Positions 1-9,306 of a stretch of DNA of 64,000 nucleotides are shown here, in pieces. Under the pieces are notes generated by a model, which saw only the letters and a program-made list of their open reading frames with translations, was not told the DNA's origin and did not search any database. A program made the translations under genes and the position numbers. Numbering within the stretch: position 1 is the stretch's first letter; each line of letters opens with the position of its first letter. Source of the DNA: Methanospirillum hungatei JF-1 (GTDB lineage Archaea; Halobacteriota; Methanomicrobia; Methanomicrobiales; Methanospirillaceae); contig NC_007796.1 in assembly GCF_000013445.1 (NCBI RefSeq), positions 1,462,936-1,526,935 of the forward strand, in the 5' to 3' direction.

Positions 1-211
1 ACTGGTAGACCTCTGGTATCCTCCCTTTCTCCCAATTCTTCCATTTCCATCGCAAAAGGATGTATGACCTCAAATATTGGAGATAAGGACAAATAGCTAG
101 TAAAGACGGACATTAATAGATACATTGATAAACGTCCGGATTATCACTAGTTATCCATACCCACAATATTAATATTATCAATCTCCATAAGGATAAAGTA
201 AGGGACATCTC

Positions 212-850
212 ATGGGGAAAAACCCTAAGAAAATACTCATTATCGATGACGAAGCGGTATTCAGAGAGGCAATGACACGAGCGCTGACCTCTTGCGGGTA
301 TCGGTGTGTTCCAGAGGAAGATCCAGCGAAAGGGATAATGAGACTGAAACGAGAACCATATGATCTGGTTCTCCTTGATATCATGATGGACCCTGTTGAT
401 GGATGGGATACCTTAGCTCATCTCCGAACTTTCTCAAATGGCAGAGAAACACCTGTTATAATGGCATCGGCGAAAAAACTCAATATCGACGAGGTCATCA
501 GGTATGGTGAATATCTTGCAGGTTTTGTCGAAAAACCATTTGTAGATACAGAATTCTGTGATGCAATAGATGAATTCTTTGACTGGTATGATCCCCTTAT
601 AGCAAACGCAAATGCTGCACGATTACAGGGCGTCTCTCCGGATATATGTACTTCCTGGATTCGTGTTGGGAGGCAGATAAAAGCAATCACCCAGATGTTG
701 GAATATGTGAATCCATCCTGCATACCTGACGAGTCAATGTCAGAAGATGAATGTATGGACCGGCGGATGGCCCAGGTTAGGGAGATATTAGAAAGAAAGA
801 GGAGAGAGCGAGACAATATAAAAATTCTCTATCCGGTTTTTTCTATTTAG
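212..850 (+). CDS. Response regulator, receiver domain with unknown C-terminal tail
   Basis: Single-domain CheY-like receiver protein of 212 residues. Residues 7-125 show the receiver pattern: the acidic pair in IIDDEA near the N-terminus, the phosphoacceptor Asp in LVLLDIMMD near residue 56, and the conserved Lys in FVEKPF near residue 109. The last 85 residues are charged and probably helical and match no output domain I know, so the protein may act by protein-protein contact rather than DNA binding. No kinase gene is adjacent; the nearest kinase in view is the hybrid protein near 31 kb. The ATG start has a weak purine-rich AGGGA stretch upstream. Confidence 0.85.
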   Translation: MGKNPKKILIIDDEAVFREAMTRALTSCGYRCVPEEDPAKGIMRLKREPYDLVLLDIMMDPVDGWDTLAHLRTFSNGRETPVIMASAKKLNIDEVIRYGEYLAGFVEKPFVDTEFCDAIDEFFDWYDPLIANANAARLQGVSPDICTSWIRVGRQIKAITQMLEYVNPSCIPDESMSEDECMDRRMAQVREILERKRRERDNIKILYPVFSI

Positions 851-907
851 GTACATGGTTTTTCCAGATGAGTATCATCAAATAATTAGATTAGAATTTT
901 TCTCTCT

Positions 908-3900
908 TTAAGGAGAGGAGGGAAGGGGAATCCCTTCAATCCCAAAGAAGGTCAACCTACCCATATTATCTGAAGAAGTACATAACCGGCCATCATCCAA
1001 CTTTAACTCGAAAGTTCCAGGTGGGGCTACTTCTCGGATATAATCTTCCATGACGACACAATTTTCGCATCCTTCTGCTTTTTCATCCTCATCAGGTTTC
1101 AAAGTACCCCTGTACCAGGGTTTTCCATTCCAATACAATGTATATGGAATGCTGCCAGACTCATCAGGTTTCATTGCCACGGTACTTATTTTAAATACCT
1201 CTGAATAATCCATTTGAGAGGTTTTTGCATGAACTTCCTGAATCGTGCAGCAATCTTTACATGGCTCTTTTTCTCCTGCCAGGACTGCTATCTTATAGAC
1301 AGGTTCAGTTCTTTTAGGTTTAACTTCCCCACCTGTATCTGGAACCTCAACTACCTGGTCTTCATATCCATCTTCATGTTCAAAGGTTAGGAGATATTTC
1401 CCTGGATCTACTCCAGTTATCAGTAAGGGAGTCAATCCTTGGGGTTCTCCATTAATGTATACCTCAATATTTTCAGGCTGTTCCAAGAGGTTGATCGAAC
1501 CATTCACAATTTCTATTGATTCAATTTGGGATGGTTCTTCAGGAATTTTGCTTAATAATCCTTCATCCGGATTTGGAGTAATTATTGGCTGAATTTCTGG
1601 AGTGACCTCTTCGGTAGGTTCAGGAGTCAACGTAGGCTCTGGAGTGACCTCTTCGGTAGGTTCAGGAGTCATCGTAGGCTCTGGAGTGACCTCTTCGGTA
1701 GGTTCAGGAGTCAACGTAGGCTCTGGAGTGACCTCTTCGGTAGGTTCAGGAGTCAACGTAGGCTCTGGAGTGACCTCTTCGGTAGGTTCAGGAGTCAACG
1801 TAGGCTCTGGAGTGACCTCTTCGGTAGGTTCAGGAGTCATCGTAGGCTCTGGAGTGACCTCTTCGGTAGGTTCAGGAGTCATCGTAGGCTCTGGAGTGAC
1901 CTCTTCGGTAGGTTCAGGAGTCATCGTAGGCTCTGGAGTGACCTCTTCGGTAGGTTCAGGAGTCATCGTAGGCTCTGGAGTGACCTCTTCGGTAGGTTCA
2001 GGAGTCATCGTAGGCTCTGGAGTGACCTCTTCGGTAGGTTCAGGAGTCATCGTAGGCTCTGGAGTGACCTCTTCGGTAGGTTCAGGAGTCAACGTAGGCT
2101 CTGGAGTGACCTCTTCGGTAGGTTCAGGAGTCAACGTAGGCTCTGGAGTGACCTCTTCGGTAGGTTCAGGAGTCATCGTAGGCTCTGGAGTGACCTCTTC
2201 GGTAGGTTCAGGAGTCAACGTAGGCTCTGGAGTGACCTCTTCGGTAGGTTCAGGAGTCAACGTAGGCTCTGGAGTGACCTCTTCGGTAGGTTCAGGAGTC
2301 AACGTAGGCTCTGGAGTGACCTCTTCGGTAGGTTCAGGAGTCATCGTAGGCTCTGGAGTGACCTCTTCGGTAGGTTCAGGAGTCATCGTAGGCTCTGGAG
2401 TGACCTCTTCGGTAGGTTCAGGAGTCATCGTAGGCTCTGGAGTGTCCTCTTCGGTAGGTTCAGGAGTCATCGTAGGCTCTGGAGTGACCTCTTCGGTAGG
2501 TTCAGGAGTCAACGTAGGCTCAGGGGTGACTTCTTCACCTAACTCTGGAGTGACTGTTGGCTCTGGAGTAACTTCTTCTGTAGATTCAGGAGTCAACGTA
2601 GGCTCAGGGGTGACTTCTTCACCTAACTCCGGAGTAACCGTGGGTTCAGGAGTAATCTCTTCGCCTAACTCCGGAGTGACCGTGGGTTCAGCAGTAACCT
2701 CTTTACCGAATTCCGGAGTGACTGTCGGTTCAACAGTGACCTCTTCGGTGGGTTCGGGACTGACCGTAGGTTCAGGGGTGACTTCTTCACCTAACTCTGG
2801 AGTGACTGTCGGTTCAGCAGTAACCTCTTTACCGAATTCCGGAGTGACTGTCGGTTCAACAGTGACCTCTTCGGTGGGTTCGGGACTGACCGTAGGTTCA
2901 GGAGTAATCTCTTCGCCTACTTCAGGAGTGACTGTTGGCTCAGGAGTAAACTCTTCACCGATTTCGGGAGTGACCGTGGGTTCAGCAGTAACCTCTTCAC
3001 CTACTTCAGGAGTGACCGTGGGTTCAGCAGTAACCTCTTCACCTACTTCAGGAGTGACCGTGGGTTCAGCAGTAACCTCTTCACCTACTTCAGGAGTGAC
3101 TGTTGGCTCAGGAGTAAACTCTTTACCGATTTCGGGAGTGACCGTGGGTTCAGCAGTAACCTCTTCACCTAACTCGGGAGTGACTGTTGGTTCAGGAGTA
3201 ACCTCTTCGCCTAACTCCGGAGTGACCGTAGGTTCAGGGGTAACCTCTTCGCCTAACTCCGGAGTGACCGTAGGTTCAGGGGTAACCTCTTCGCCTAACT
3301 CCGGAGTGACTGTCGGTTCAGGGGTAACTTCTTCACCATACTCCGGAGTAACCGTAGGTTCAGGGGTAACCTCTTCGCCTAACTCCGGAGTGACCGTAGG
3401 TTCAGGGGTAACCTCTTCGCCTAACTCCGGAGTGACTGTCGGTTCAGGGGTAACTTCTTCACCATACTCCGGAGTAACCGTAGGTTCAGGGGTGACTTCT
3501 TCACCTAACTCCGGAGTAACTGTCGGTTCAGGGGTGACCTCTTCGCCTAACTCCGGAGTAACTGTCGGTTCAGGGGTGACCTCTTCGCCTAACTCCGGAG
3601 TGACTGTCGGTTCAGGGGTGACTTCTTCACCTAACTCCGGAGTGACCGTGGGTTCAGGAGTAACTTCTTCACCTAACTCTGGAGTAACCGTAGGTTCGGG
3701 GGTAACTTCTTCACCTAACTCCGGAGTCACTGTCGGTTCAGGGGTGACCTCTTCGCCTACTTCAGGAGTCACTGTCGGTTCAGGGGTGACCTCTTCGCCT
3801 ACTTCAGGAGTGACTGTTGGCTCAGGAGTAACCTCTTCACCGAATTCAGGAGTGACTGTTGGCTCAGGGGTGACTTCTTCGCCTAACTCTGAAGTGACCG

Positions 3901-6900
3901 TAGGTTCAGGGGTGACTTCTTCGCCTAATTCAGGAGTGACTGTTGGCTCAGGGGTGACTTCTTCGCCTAATTCAGGAGTGACTGTTGGCTCAGGAGTATC
4001 CTCTTCACCGATTACGGGAGTGACCGTAGGTTCAGGGGTGACTTCTTCGCCTACTTCAGGAGTGACTGTTGGCTCAGGAGTATCCTCTTCACCGATTACG
4101 GGAGTGACCGTAGGTTCAGGGGTGACCTCTTCGCCTACTTCAGGAGTGACTGTTGGCTCAGGAGTAACCTCTTCACCGAATTCAGGAGTGACTGTTGGCT
4201 CAGGGGTGACTTCTTCGCCTAACTCTGAAGTGACCGTAGGTTCAGGGGTGACTTCTTCGCCTAATTCAGGAGTGACTGTTGGCTCAGGAGTAACCACTTC
4301 ACCGAATTCAGGAGTGACTGTTGGCTCAGGGGTGACTTCTTCGCCTAACTCTGGAGTGACCGTAGGTTCAGGGGTGACTTCTTCGCCTACTTCAGGAGTG
4401 ACTGTTGGCTCAGGAGTATCCTCTTCACCGATTACGGGAGTGACCGTAGGTTCAGGGGTGACTTCTTCACCTAAATCCGGAGTGACCGTAGGTTCAGGGG
4501 TGACTTCTTCACCATACTCTGGAGTGACTGTCGGTTCAGGGGTGACTTCTTCACCATACTCTGGAGTGACTGTCGGTTCGGGGGTGACTTCTTCACCATA
4601 CTCTGGAGTGACTGTCGGTTCGGGGGTGACTTCTTCACCGAATTCAGGAGTGACTGTTGGTTCAGGGGTAACATCTTCGCCTAACTCCGGAGTGACCGTA
4701 GGTTCAACAGTGACCTCTTCGCCTACTTCAGGAGTGACCGTAGGTTCAACAGTGACCTCTTCGCTGAGTTCAGGAGTCAACATAGGCTCTGGAGTAACTT
4801 CTTCGCCTACTTCAGGAGTGACTGTCGGTTCAGGAGTAACTTCTTCGCCAAATTCCGGAGTAACTGTCGGTTCGGGGGTAACTTCTTCACCGATTTCAGG
4901 AGTAACCGTAGGCTCAGGGGTGACTACTTCGCCTAATTCATGAATGACCGCGGGCGTACTAGTAACGGTGGGCATTACAGTCGGAGTGGCAGTCCTCTGA
5001 CTGTTGACATTAGCATTGTCATTCAATTTCCCGGAATTGCCAGTAGTGATTACGGGAGTAGAGGTTGGAGACACAGTGGCTACAACAACTGGTGTTGGAA
5101 GAGTGACCACGGGTGTACTTGTAACGGTGGGCATTACAGTCGGAGTGGCAGTCCTTTGACTGTTGACATTGGCTTTGTCATTCAATTTCCCGGAATTGCC
5201 AGTAGTGATTACGGGAGTAGAGGTTGGAGACACAGTGGCTACAACAACTGGTGTTGTAGGAGTGACCACGGGTGTACTTGTAACGGTGGGCATTACAGTC
5301 GGAGTGGCAGTCCTCTGACTGTTGATATTGGCTTTGTCATTCAATTTCCCGGAATTGCCAGTAGTGATTACGGGAGTAGAGGTTGGAGACACAGTGGCTA
5401 CAACAACTGGTGTTGTAGGAGTGACCACGGGTGTACTTGTAACGGTGGGCATTACAGTCGGAGTGGCAGTCCTCTGACTGTTGACATTGGCTTTGTCATT
5501 CAATTTCCCGGAATTGCCAGTAGTGATTACGGGAGTAGAGGTTGGAGACACAGTGGCTACAACAACTGGTGTTGTAGTTGTGACCACTGGAATGACAGTT
5601 ACAACTGGCTCGACACTGGAGGTCTTTTCAGATTCTGGTTTCTCTTTCTTGTCCTTATCTGGCAGTAAAACCTGAGCACCGGGCTTAATTCCAGTTGTAC
5701 CGTCATAATTCGGAGTGGCAAGAGTTGCACCTTCATCAGTGATCTCCTGAGAACCGGAAGGAGTAGTGACCTGGGCTCCTTTCTTCTCCTTATCTTCCTC
5801 AGTCTCCTGAACGGTAACAGGAGTCGGAGTGACATCAGGACTAATAGTTACAACTGGCTCGACACTTGATGACTTATCAGATTCTGGTTTCTCTTTCTTA
5901 TCCTTATCGGGCAGTAAAACCTGAGCACCAGGCTTGGTACCGGTTGTGCCGTCATAATTCGGAGTGGTAAGAGTTGTACCTTCATCAGTGATCTCCTGAG
6001 AACCGGAAGGAGTAGTAACCTGGGCACCTTTTTTCTCCTTCTCTTCCTCTGTCTCCTGATCAGGGACAATAATCGGGGTGGCTTCGGGACTGACAGTTAC
6101 AACTGGCTCGACATCGGAAGCCTTTTCAGATTCTGGTTTCTCTTTCTTGTCCTTATCTGGCAGTAAAACCTGAGCACCAGGCTTGGTACCGGTTGTGCCG
6201 TCATAATTCGGAGTGGTAAGAGTTGTACCTTCATCAGTGATCTCCTGAGAACCGGAAGGAGTAGTAACCTGGGCACCTTTCTTCTCCTTCTCTTCCTCAG
6301 TCTCCTGAACAGGGATTATAGTTGACGTGGGCTCAGGACTAACAGTTACAACTGGCTCGATATCCGAAGTCTTTTCGGATTCTGGTTTCTCTTTCTTGTC
6401 CTTATCTGGAAGTAAAACCTGTGCACCAGGCTTGGTACCGGTTGTACCATCATAATTCGGGGTAGCAAGAGTTGTACCTTCATCGGTGATCTCCTGAGAA
6501 CCGGAAGGAGTAGTGACCTGGGCGCCTTTCTTCTCCTTATCTTCCTCAGTCTCCTGAACAGGGATTATAGTTGACGTGGGCTCAGGACTAACAGTTACAA
6601 CTGGCTCGATATCCGAAGTCTTTTCGGATTCTGGTTTCTCTTTCTTGTCCTTATCTGGAAGTAAAACCTGTGCACCAGGCTTGGTACCGGTTGTACCATC
6701 ATAATTCGGGGTAGCAAGAGTTGTACCTTCATCGGTGATCTCCTGAGAACCGGAAGGAGTAGTGACCTGGGCGCCTTTCTTCTCCTTCTCTTCCTCAGTC
6801 TCCTGAATAGGGACAGTAGTCGGGGTGACTTCAGGACTGACAGTTACAACAGGCTCGACATCAGAAGTCTTTTCTGTTTCTGGTTTCTCTTTCTTGTCCT

Positions 6901-7969
6901 TATTGGGCAGTAAAACCTGAGCACCAGGCTTAGTCCCGGTTATGCCGTCATAATTGGGGGTGGCAAGAGTTTGACCTTCATCGCTGATCTCCTGAGAACC
7001 GGAAGGAGTAGTAACCTGGGCACCTTTCTTCTCCTTATCTTCCTCTGTCTCCTGAACAGGGACAGTAGTCGGGGTGACTTCGGGAATGACCGTTACAACA
7101 GGTTCTACCTCGGAAATCTTTTCGGATTCTGGTTTCTCTTTCTTATCCTTATCGGGCAGTAAAACCTGAGCACCGGGCTTAGTACCGGTTGCACCATCAT
7201 AATTCGGGGTAGCTAGAGTTGGACCTTCATCGGTTATCTCCTGAGAACCGGAAGGAGTAGTAACCTGGGCACCTTTCTTTTCTATTTCACTTACAGGCTC
7301 TTCAACCTGAAGCATGAACGGAGAAATTCCGCTTTGAAACTCTTCTTCCAGTATTGAGAGAGATTCGCCAAAAATTGCTCCATTGGCTGTTGAAAATTCA
7401 AAGTTATCCTGCTCTATTTCATTTTCACTCTTTTCAACAATCAAAACCGGCTCAATCGTCGATAGAGCTTCTATTACAGGGGGACCCTCTTCGGATGCCA
7501 GTCCTTCTCCAAATATCGCCCCATTCGCAGTAGAGAGCTCAAAATCAATATCGAAATCAGCCCATGAACCAAAAAAATCCTCTTCAACAGACTCAATGGA
7601 AGAAATTGATTCAAATTCCAGCAATCCTTCTTCCTCATTCAGTCCGACCCCATAAACTGCACCATTAGCAAGAGAGATTTCATACTCAAGATTTTCTACA
7701 GGAGCAGTATCAGTTTCCGGAGCGGGTTCTGTTTCTGGAGAAGGAACTGGTTCATCCCAGTCGAGAGATTCGGAAATATCTATCTCCTCCCAATCGACTG
7801 GTTCTTCAAACTCTTCCTCTATTAATTCATTCCAATCAAATTGACCTTCAGGTTCTATTGGTTCGGGCGTAGGAACATCAGTAAAATTATCAGCACATGC
7901 ATAACTACCGATTAATAAAAATAAGAATATTAATAGCGGACCTGATAATTTGTAATAATTTATTTTCAT
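908..7969 (-). CDS. Giant secreted repeat protein with PEGA domain
   Basis: A very long gene of about 2,353 codons. The ATG at 7969 is preferred over one 33 bases upstream because GGGGTGA lies just before it and it opens directly on a signal peptide (LLIFLFLLIGSYACA). After an acidic N-terminal part with three copies of an ANGAxxGxxL motif come seven 83-residue repeats, four 53-residue repeats and about 79 repeats of 14 residues built on VTPELGEEVTPEPT. The C-terminus holds a PEGA domain (IEVYINGEPQGLTPLLITGV) and about 120 residues with Cys pairs CKDCC and CENC. No C-terminal membrane anchor or sorting motif is visible. It is probably a secreted or surface protein; the repeats look like an extended stalk, which is inference. 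No enzymatic domain was seen. Confidence 0.85.
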   Translation of the reverse strand: MKINYYKLSGPLLIFLFLLIGSYACADNFTDVPTPEPIEPEGQFDWNELIEEEFEEPVDWEEIDISESLDWDEPVPSPETEPAPETDTAPVENLEYEISLANGAVYGVGLNEEEGLLEFESISSIESVEEDFFGSWADFDIDFELSTANGAIFGEGLASEEGPPVIEALSTIEPVLIVEKSENEIEQDNFEFSTANGAIFGESLSILEEEFQSGISPFMLQVEEPVSEIEKKGAQVTTPSGSQEITDEGPTLATPNYDGATGTKPGAQVLLPDKDKKEKPESEKISEVEPVVTVIPEVTPTTVPVQETEEDKEKKGAQVTTPSGSQEISDEGQTLATPNYDGITGTKPGAQVLLPNKDKKEKPETEKTSDVEPVVTVSPEVTPTTVPIQETEEEKEKKGAQVTTPSGSQEITDEGTTLATPNYDGTTGTKPGAQVLLPDKDKKEKPESEKTSDIEPVVTVSPEPTSTIIPVQETEEDKEKKGAQVTTPSGSQEITDEGTTLATPNYDGTTGTKPGAQVLLPDKDKKEKPESEKTSDIEPVVTVSPEPTSTIIPVQETEEEKEKKGAQVTTPSGSQEITDEGTTLTTPNYDGTTGTKPGAQVLLPDKDKKEKPESEKASDVEPVVTVSPEATPIIVPDQETEEEKEKKGAQVTTPSGSQEITDEGTTLTTPNYDGTTGTKPGAQVLLPDKDKKEKPESDKSSSVEPVVTISPDVTPTPVTVQETEEDKEKKGAQVTTPSGSQEITDEGATLATPNYDGTTGIKPGAQVLLPDKDKKEKPESEKTSSVEPVVTVIPVVTTTTPVVVATVSPTSTPVITTGNSGKLNDKANVNSQRTATPTVMPTVTSTPVVTPTTPVVVATVSPTSTPVITTGNSGKLNDKANINSQRTATPTVMPTVTSTPVVTPTTPVVVATVSPTSTPVITTGNSGKLNDKANVNSQRTATPTVMPTVTSTPVVTLPTPVVVATVSPTSTPVITTGNSGKLNDNANVNSQRTATPTVMPTVTSTPAVIHELGEVVTPEPTVTPEIGEEVTPEPTVTPEFGEEVTPEPTVTPEVGEEVTPEPMLTPELSEEVTVEPTVTPEVGEEVTVEPTVTPELGEDVTPEPTVTPEFGEEVTPEPTVTPEYGEEVTPEPTVTPEYGEEVTPEPTVTPEYGEEVTPEPTVTPDLGEEVTPEPTVTPVIGEEDTPEPTVTPEVGEEVTPEPTVTPELGEEVTPEPTVTPEFGEVVTPEPTVTPELGEEVTPEPTVTSELGEEVTPEPTVTPEFGEEVTPEPTVTPEVGEEVTPEPTVTPVIGEEDTPEPTVTPEVGEEVTPEPTVTPVIGEEDTPEPTVTPELGEEVTPEPTVTPELGEEVTPEPTVTSELGEEVTPEPTVTPEFGEEVTPEPTVTPEVGEEVTPEPTVTPEVGEEVTPEPTVTPELGEEVTPEPTVTPELGEEVTPEPTVTPELGEEVTPEPTVTPELGEEVTPEPTVTPELGEEVTPEPTVTPELGEEVTPEPTVTPEYGEEVTPEPTVTPELGEEVTPEPTVTPELGEEVTPEPTVTPEYGEEVTPEPTVTPELGEEVTPEPTVTPELGEEVTPEPTVTPELGEEVTPEPTVTPELGEEVTAEPTVTPEIGKEFTPEPTVTPEVGEEVTAEPTVTPEVGEEVTAEPTVTPEVGEEVTAEPTVTPEIGEEFTPEPTVTPEVGEEITPEPTVSPEPTEEVTVEPTVTPEFGKEVTAEPTVTPELGEEVTPEPTVSPEPTEEVTVEPTVTPEFGKEVTAEPTVTPELGEEITPEPTVTPELGEEVTPEPTLTPESTEEVTPEPTVTPELGEEVTPEPTLTPEPTEEVTPEPTMTPEPTEEDTPEPTMTPEPTEEVTPEPTMTPEPTEEVTPEPTMTPEPTEEVTPEPTLTPEPTEEVTPEPTLTPEPTEEVTPEPTLTPEPTEEVTPEPTMTPEPTEEVTPEPTLTPEPTEEVTPEPTLTPEPTEEVTPEPTMTPEPTEEVTPEPTMTPEPTEEVTPEPTMTPEPTEEVTPEPTMTPEPTEEVTPEPTMTPEPTEEVTPEPTMTPEPTEEVTPEPTLTPEPTEEVTPEPTLTPEPTEEVTPEPTLTPEPTEEVTPEPTMTPEPTEEVTPEPTLTPEPTEEVTPEIQPIITPNPDEGLLSKIPEEPSQIESIEIVNGSINLLEQPENIEVYINGEPQGLTPLLITGVDPGKYLLTFEHEDGYEDQVVEVPDTGGEVKPKRTEPVYKIAVLAGEKEPCKDCCTIQEVHAKTSQMDYSEVFKISTVAMKPDESGSIPYTLYWNGKPWYRGTLKPDEDEKAEGCENCVVMEDYIREVAPPGTFELKLDDGRLCTSSDNMGRLTFFGIEGIPLPSSP
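1602..4943 (-). repeat. 42-bp tandem repeat array (about 79 copies)
   Basis: Direct repeats with an exact 42-bp period encode the 14-residue TPE-rich unit of the giant protein. Units at 1602-2510, the 3' end of the gene, are almost identical at the base level and differ mainly at one codon (Leu or Met). Units at 2510-4943 are more diverged, with T/A/V/P substitutions and LG, VG, FG, YG, IG endings. This gradient suggests recent expansion at the 3' end. Confidence 0.95.
4955..5595 (-). repeat. 159-bp tandem repeat, four copies
   Basis: The string aacggtgggcattacagtcg recurs at 4964, 5123, 5282 and 5441, an exact 159-bp period (53 residues). The repeat encodes a Thr/Val/Pro-rich segment containing GNSGKLND and NSQRTATPTV. 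The copies are nearly identical, so the array is recent or homogenised. Confidence 0.95.
5610..7290 (-). repeat. 249-bp tandem repeat, seven copies
   Basis: Seven copies of an 83-residue unit, each beginning KKGAQVTTPSGSQE and containing a TPNYDG core and KPGAQVLLP(D/N)KDKKEKPE. The two copies near 6301 and 6550 are essentially identical over the full 249-bp period. The charged Lys/Glu ends alternate with Thr/Val/Pro linkers. Confidence 0.93.
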
Positions 7970-8306
7970 TTTGGTCACCCCTTCCGTTTCCTTTGCCATC
8001 ATCCTATTTGTCTATTCATTTCTGTAGAACTTACTTCGAATAAAAAAATTATCATTTTCACACGATATGACCATGGGATAGAGAGATTTCATGATACAAG
8101 GTTGGTCATGGATGGAAAAACAAGAGGATGAAATCTCATAAACTTTCGATAACTGTTAGTAGGCTATCAATCCATAAATACATATCGACAATTTTTGAAA
8201 ATTTGCTAAAAATGAGCTGAATGGTTTTTAATTATTTATTTTTATATTATCTTTTTATTGCTATGTGAGCGATATGAATTTATATGACCTATTCTAACAA
8301 TACCAT
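7970..8306. other. AT-rich divergent spacer
   Basis: A 337-base spacer between the divergently transcribed repeat protein and the secreted protein starting at 8307. It must hold both promoters. The stretch 8220-8270 is extremely AT-rich and plausibly includes TATA elements for the rightward gene. I see no clear palindrome, RNA gene or ORF here. Confidence 0.5.
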
Positions 8307-9185
8307 ATGAAAGTAATAACCCTGTTTGCGACATTATTTTTTTTTGCGAGTCTTGTGGTAACAGGGACTACTGTTGAAATAGACACAGACAACCCCCCTG
8401 AATGGAAAGAAGGGTATTTTCCAACGTATCCATTGGATCCACAGATTACCTGGATTGGAAATTTATCCCTGGAAGCAGGATATCCCCTTGTCGATCATGC
8501 ATTTGGACCGTTTACTGAAAAAGACTGGGAGATGTATGGTGTTGGAAAAGAACATGTCATTCGAATAATTGCATACGAAAACCCACCACTCTTCCCAAAC
8601 AAAACAGCATATGCGATTTATCATGAGGGGATTGAAACGATGCCATGGTTAATCGAGATGAAAAATCCGGTGACTGGAGATGATATGTTGGCTCAGGTTG
8701 CTTCAACCCCCAAGGGAAAATATAATCCTAATTTAACTCCTCATGAAAATGATCTTGCAAATAATATTGGCTGGTATGTTGTTGATGGAACACTATATCC
8801 ACGAACCTGGATAAGTGGTCACTTGGCAGAAGGACAGACCTGGGTTGAGTACTGGGGGCCATTTAATCCGGACAAAGATGGATCTAAACTGAGAAAAAGA
8901 ACCTATACCATATCAGAAGAACCTGTTCCTTTTGCTGGAAAAACGTATGATGGCTATAAGGTAAGAATTGTCGGACCTCATGTTATCGCAAATGTACCAG
9001 TAGAATCAGTTGAGGAATTAACCTTGGTAGACGGTATCGGAGTCACATCACGGTTATTGACGCACACTGCAACCGAACCATTTGTTAGAAATTCGTCAAT
9101 CACCGGAAAACAAACAATGCCGAAAGGAACTATGATATTCCGTCATCTGGTGACGATGCACTCAATGGAGAATAAAACATCATAA
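8307..9185 (+). CDS. Secreted protein of unknown function
   Basis: 292 residues with a clear signal peptide (residues 1-20, ending near VVTGTT). The mature part is rich in Trp, Tyr, Pro and Gly and has no motif I recognise. Segments such as IGWYVVDGTLYPRTWISG and EGQTWVEYWGPFNPD suggest an all-beta extracellular domain. It stands alone, 120 bases ahead of another secreted protein in the same direction; the two share no obvious sequence similarity. No catalytic signature or membrane anchor was found. Confidence 0.75.
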   Translation: MKVITLFATLFFFASLVVTGTTVEIDTDNPPEWKEGYFPTYPLDPQITWIGNLSLEAGYPLVDHAFGPFTEKDWEMYGVGKEHVIRIIAYENPPLFPNKTAYAIYHEGIETMPWLIEMKNPVTGDDMLAQVASTPKGKYNPNLTPHENDLANNIGWYVVDGTLYPRTWISGHLAEGQTWVEYWGPFNPDKDGSKLRKRTYTISEEPVPFAGKTYDGYKVRIVGPHVIANVPVESVEELTLVDGIGVTSRLLTHTATEPFVRNSSITGKQTMPKGTMIFRHLVTMHSMENKTS

Positions 9186-9306
9186 ATGCTTTTTTATATA
9201 TTATCATTTATGAACAAATGCTAAAAAAGGAAAAACACAATAAAAGAACATACAGAATCGATCAATTATCAATTGGAAACCTAATCATGAGAATAAGAAG
9301 AATATC

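Noticed and set aside
1602-2510. Direct repeats resembling a CRISPR array
   Set aside because: Repeats are contiguous with no unique spacers and encode a periodic protein, and no cas genes are near.
1602-4943. 1,113-codon open frame on the plus strand with VGSGVTSS repeats
   Set aside because: It is the antisense reading of the 42-bp array; a repeat with a 3n period lacks stops in several frames. It has no signal peptide or ribosome site, and the minus-strand frame carries the signal peptide and PEGA domain.
4964-5595. 159-bp repeats as insertion-sequence ends or integration sites
   Set aside because: They stay in-frame within one coding sequence and have no transposase or flanking target duplication.
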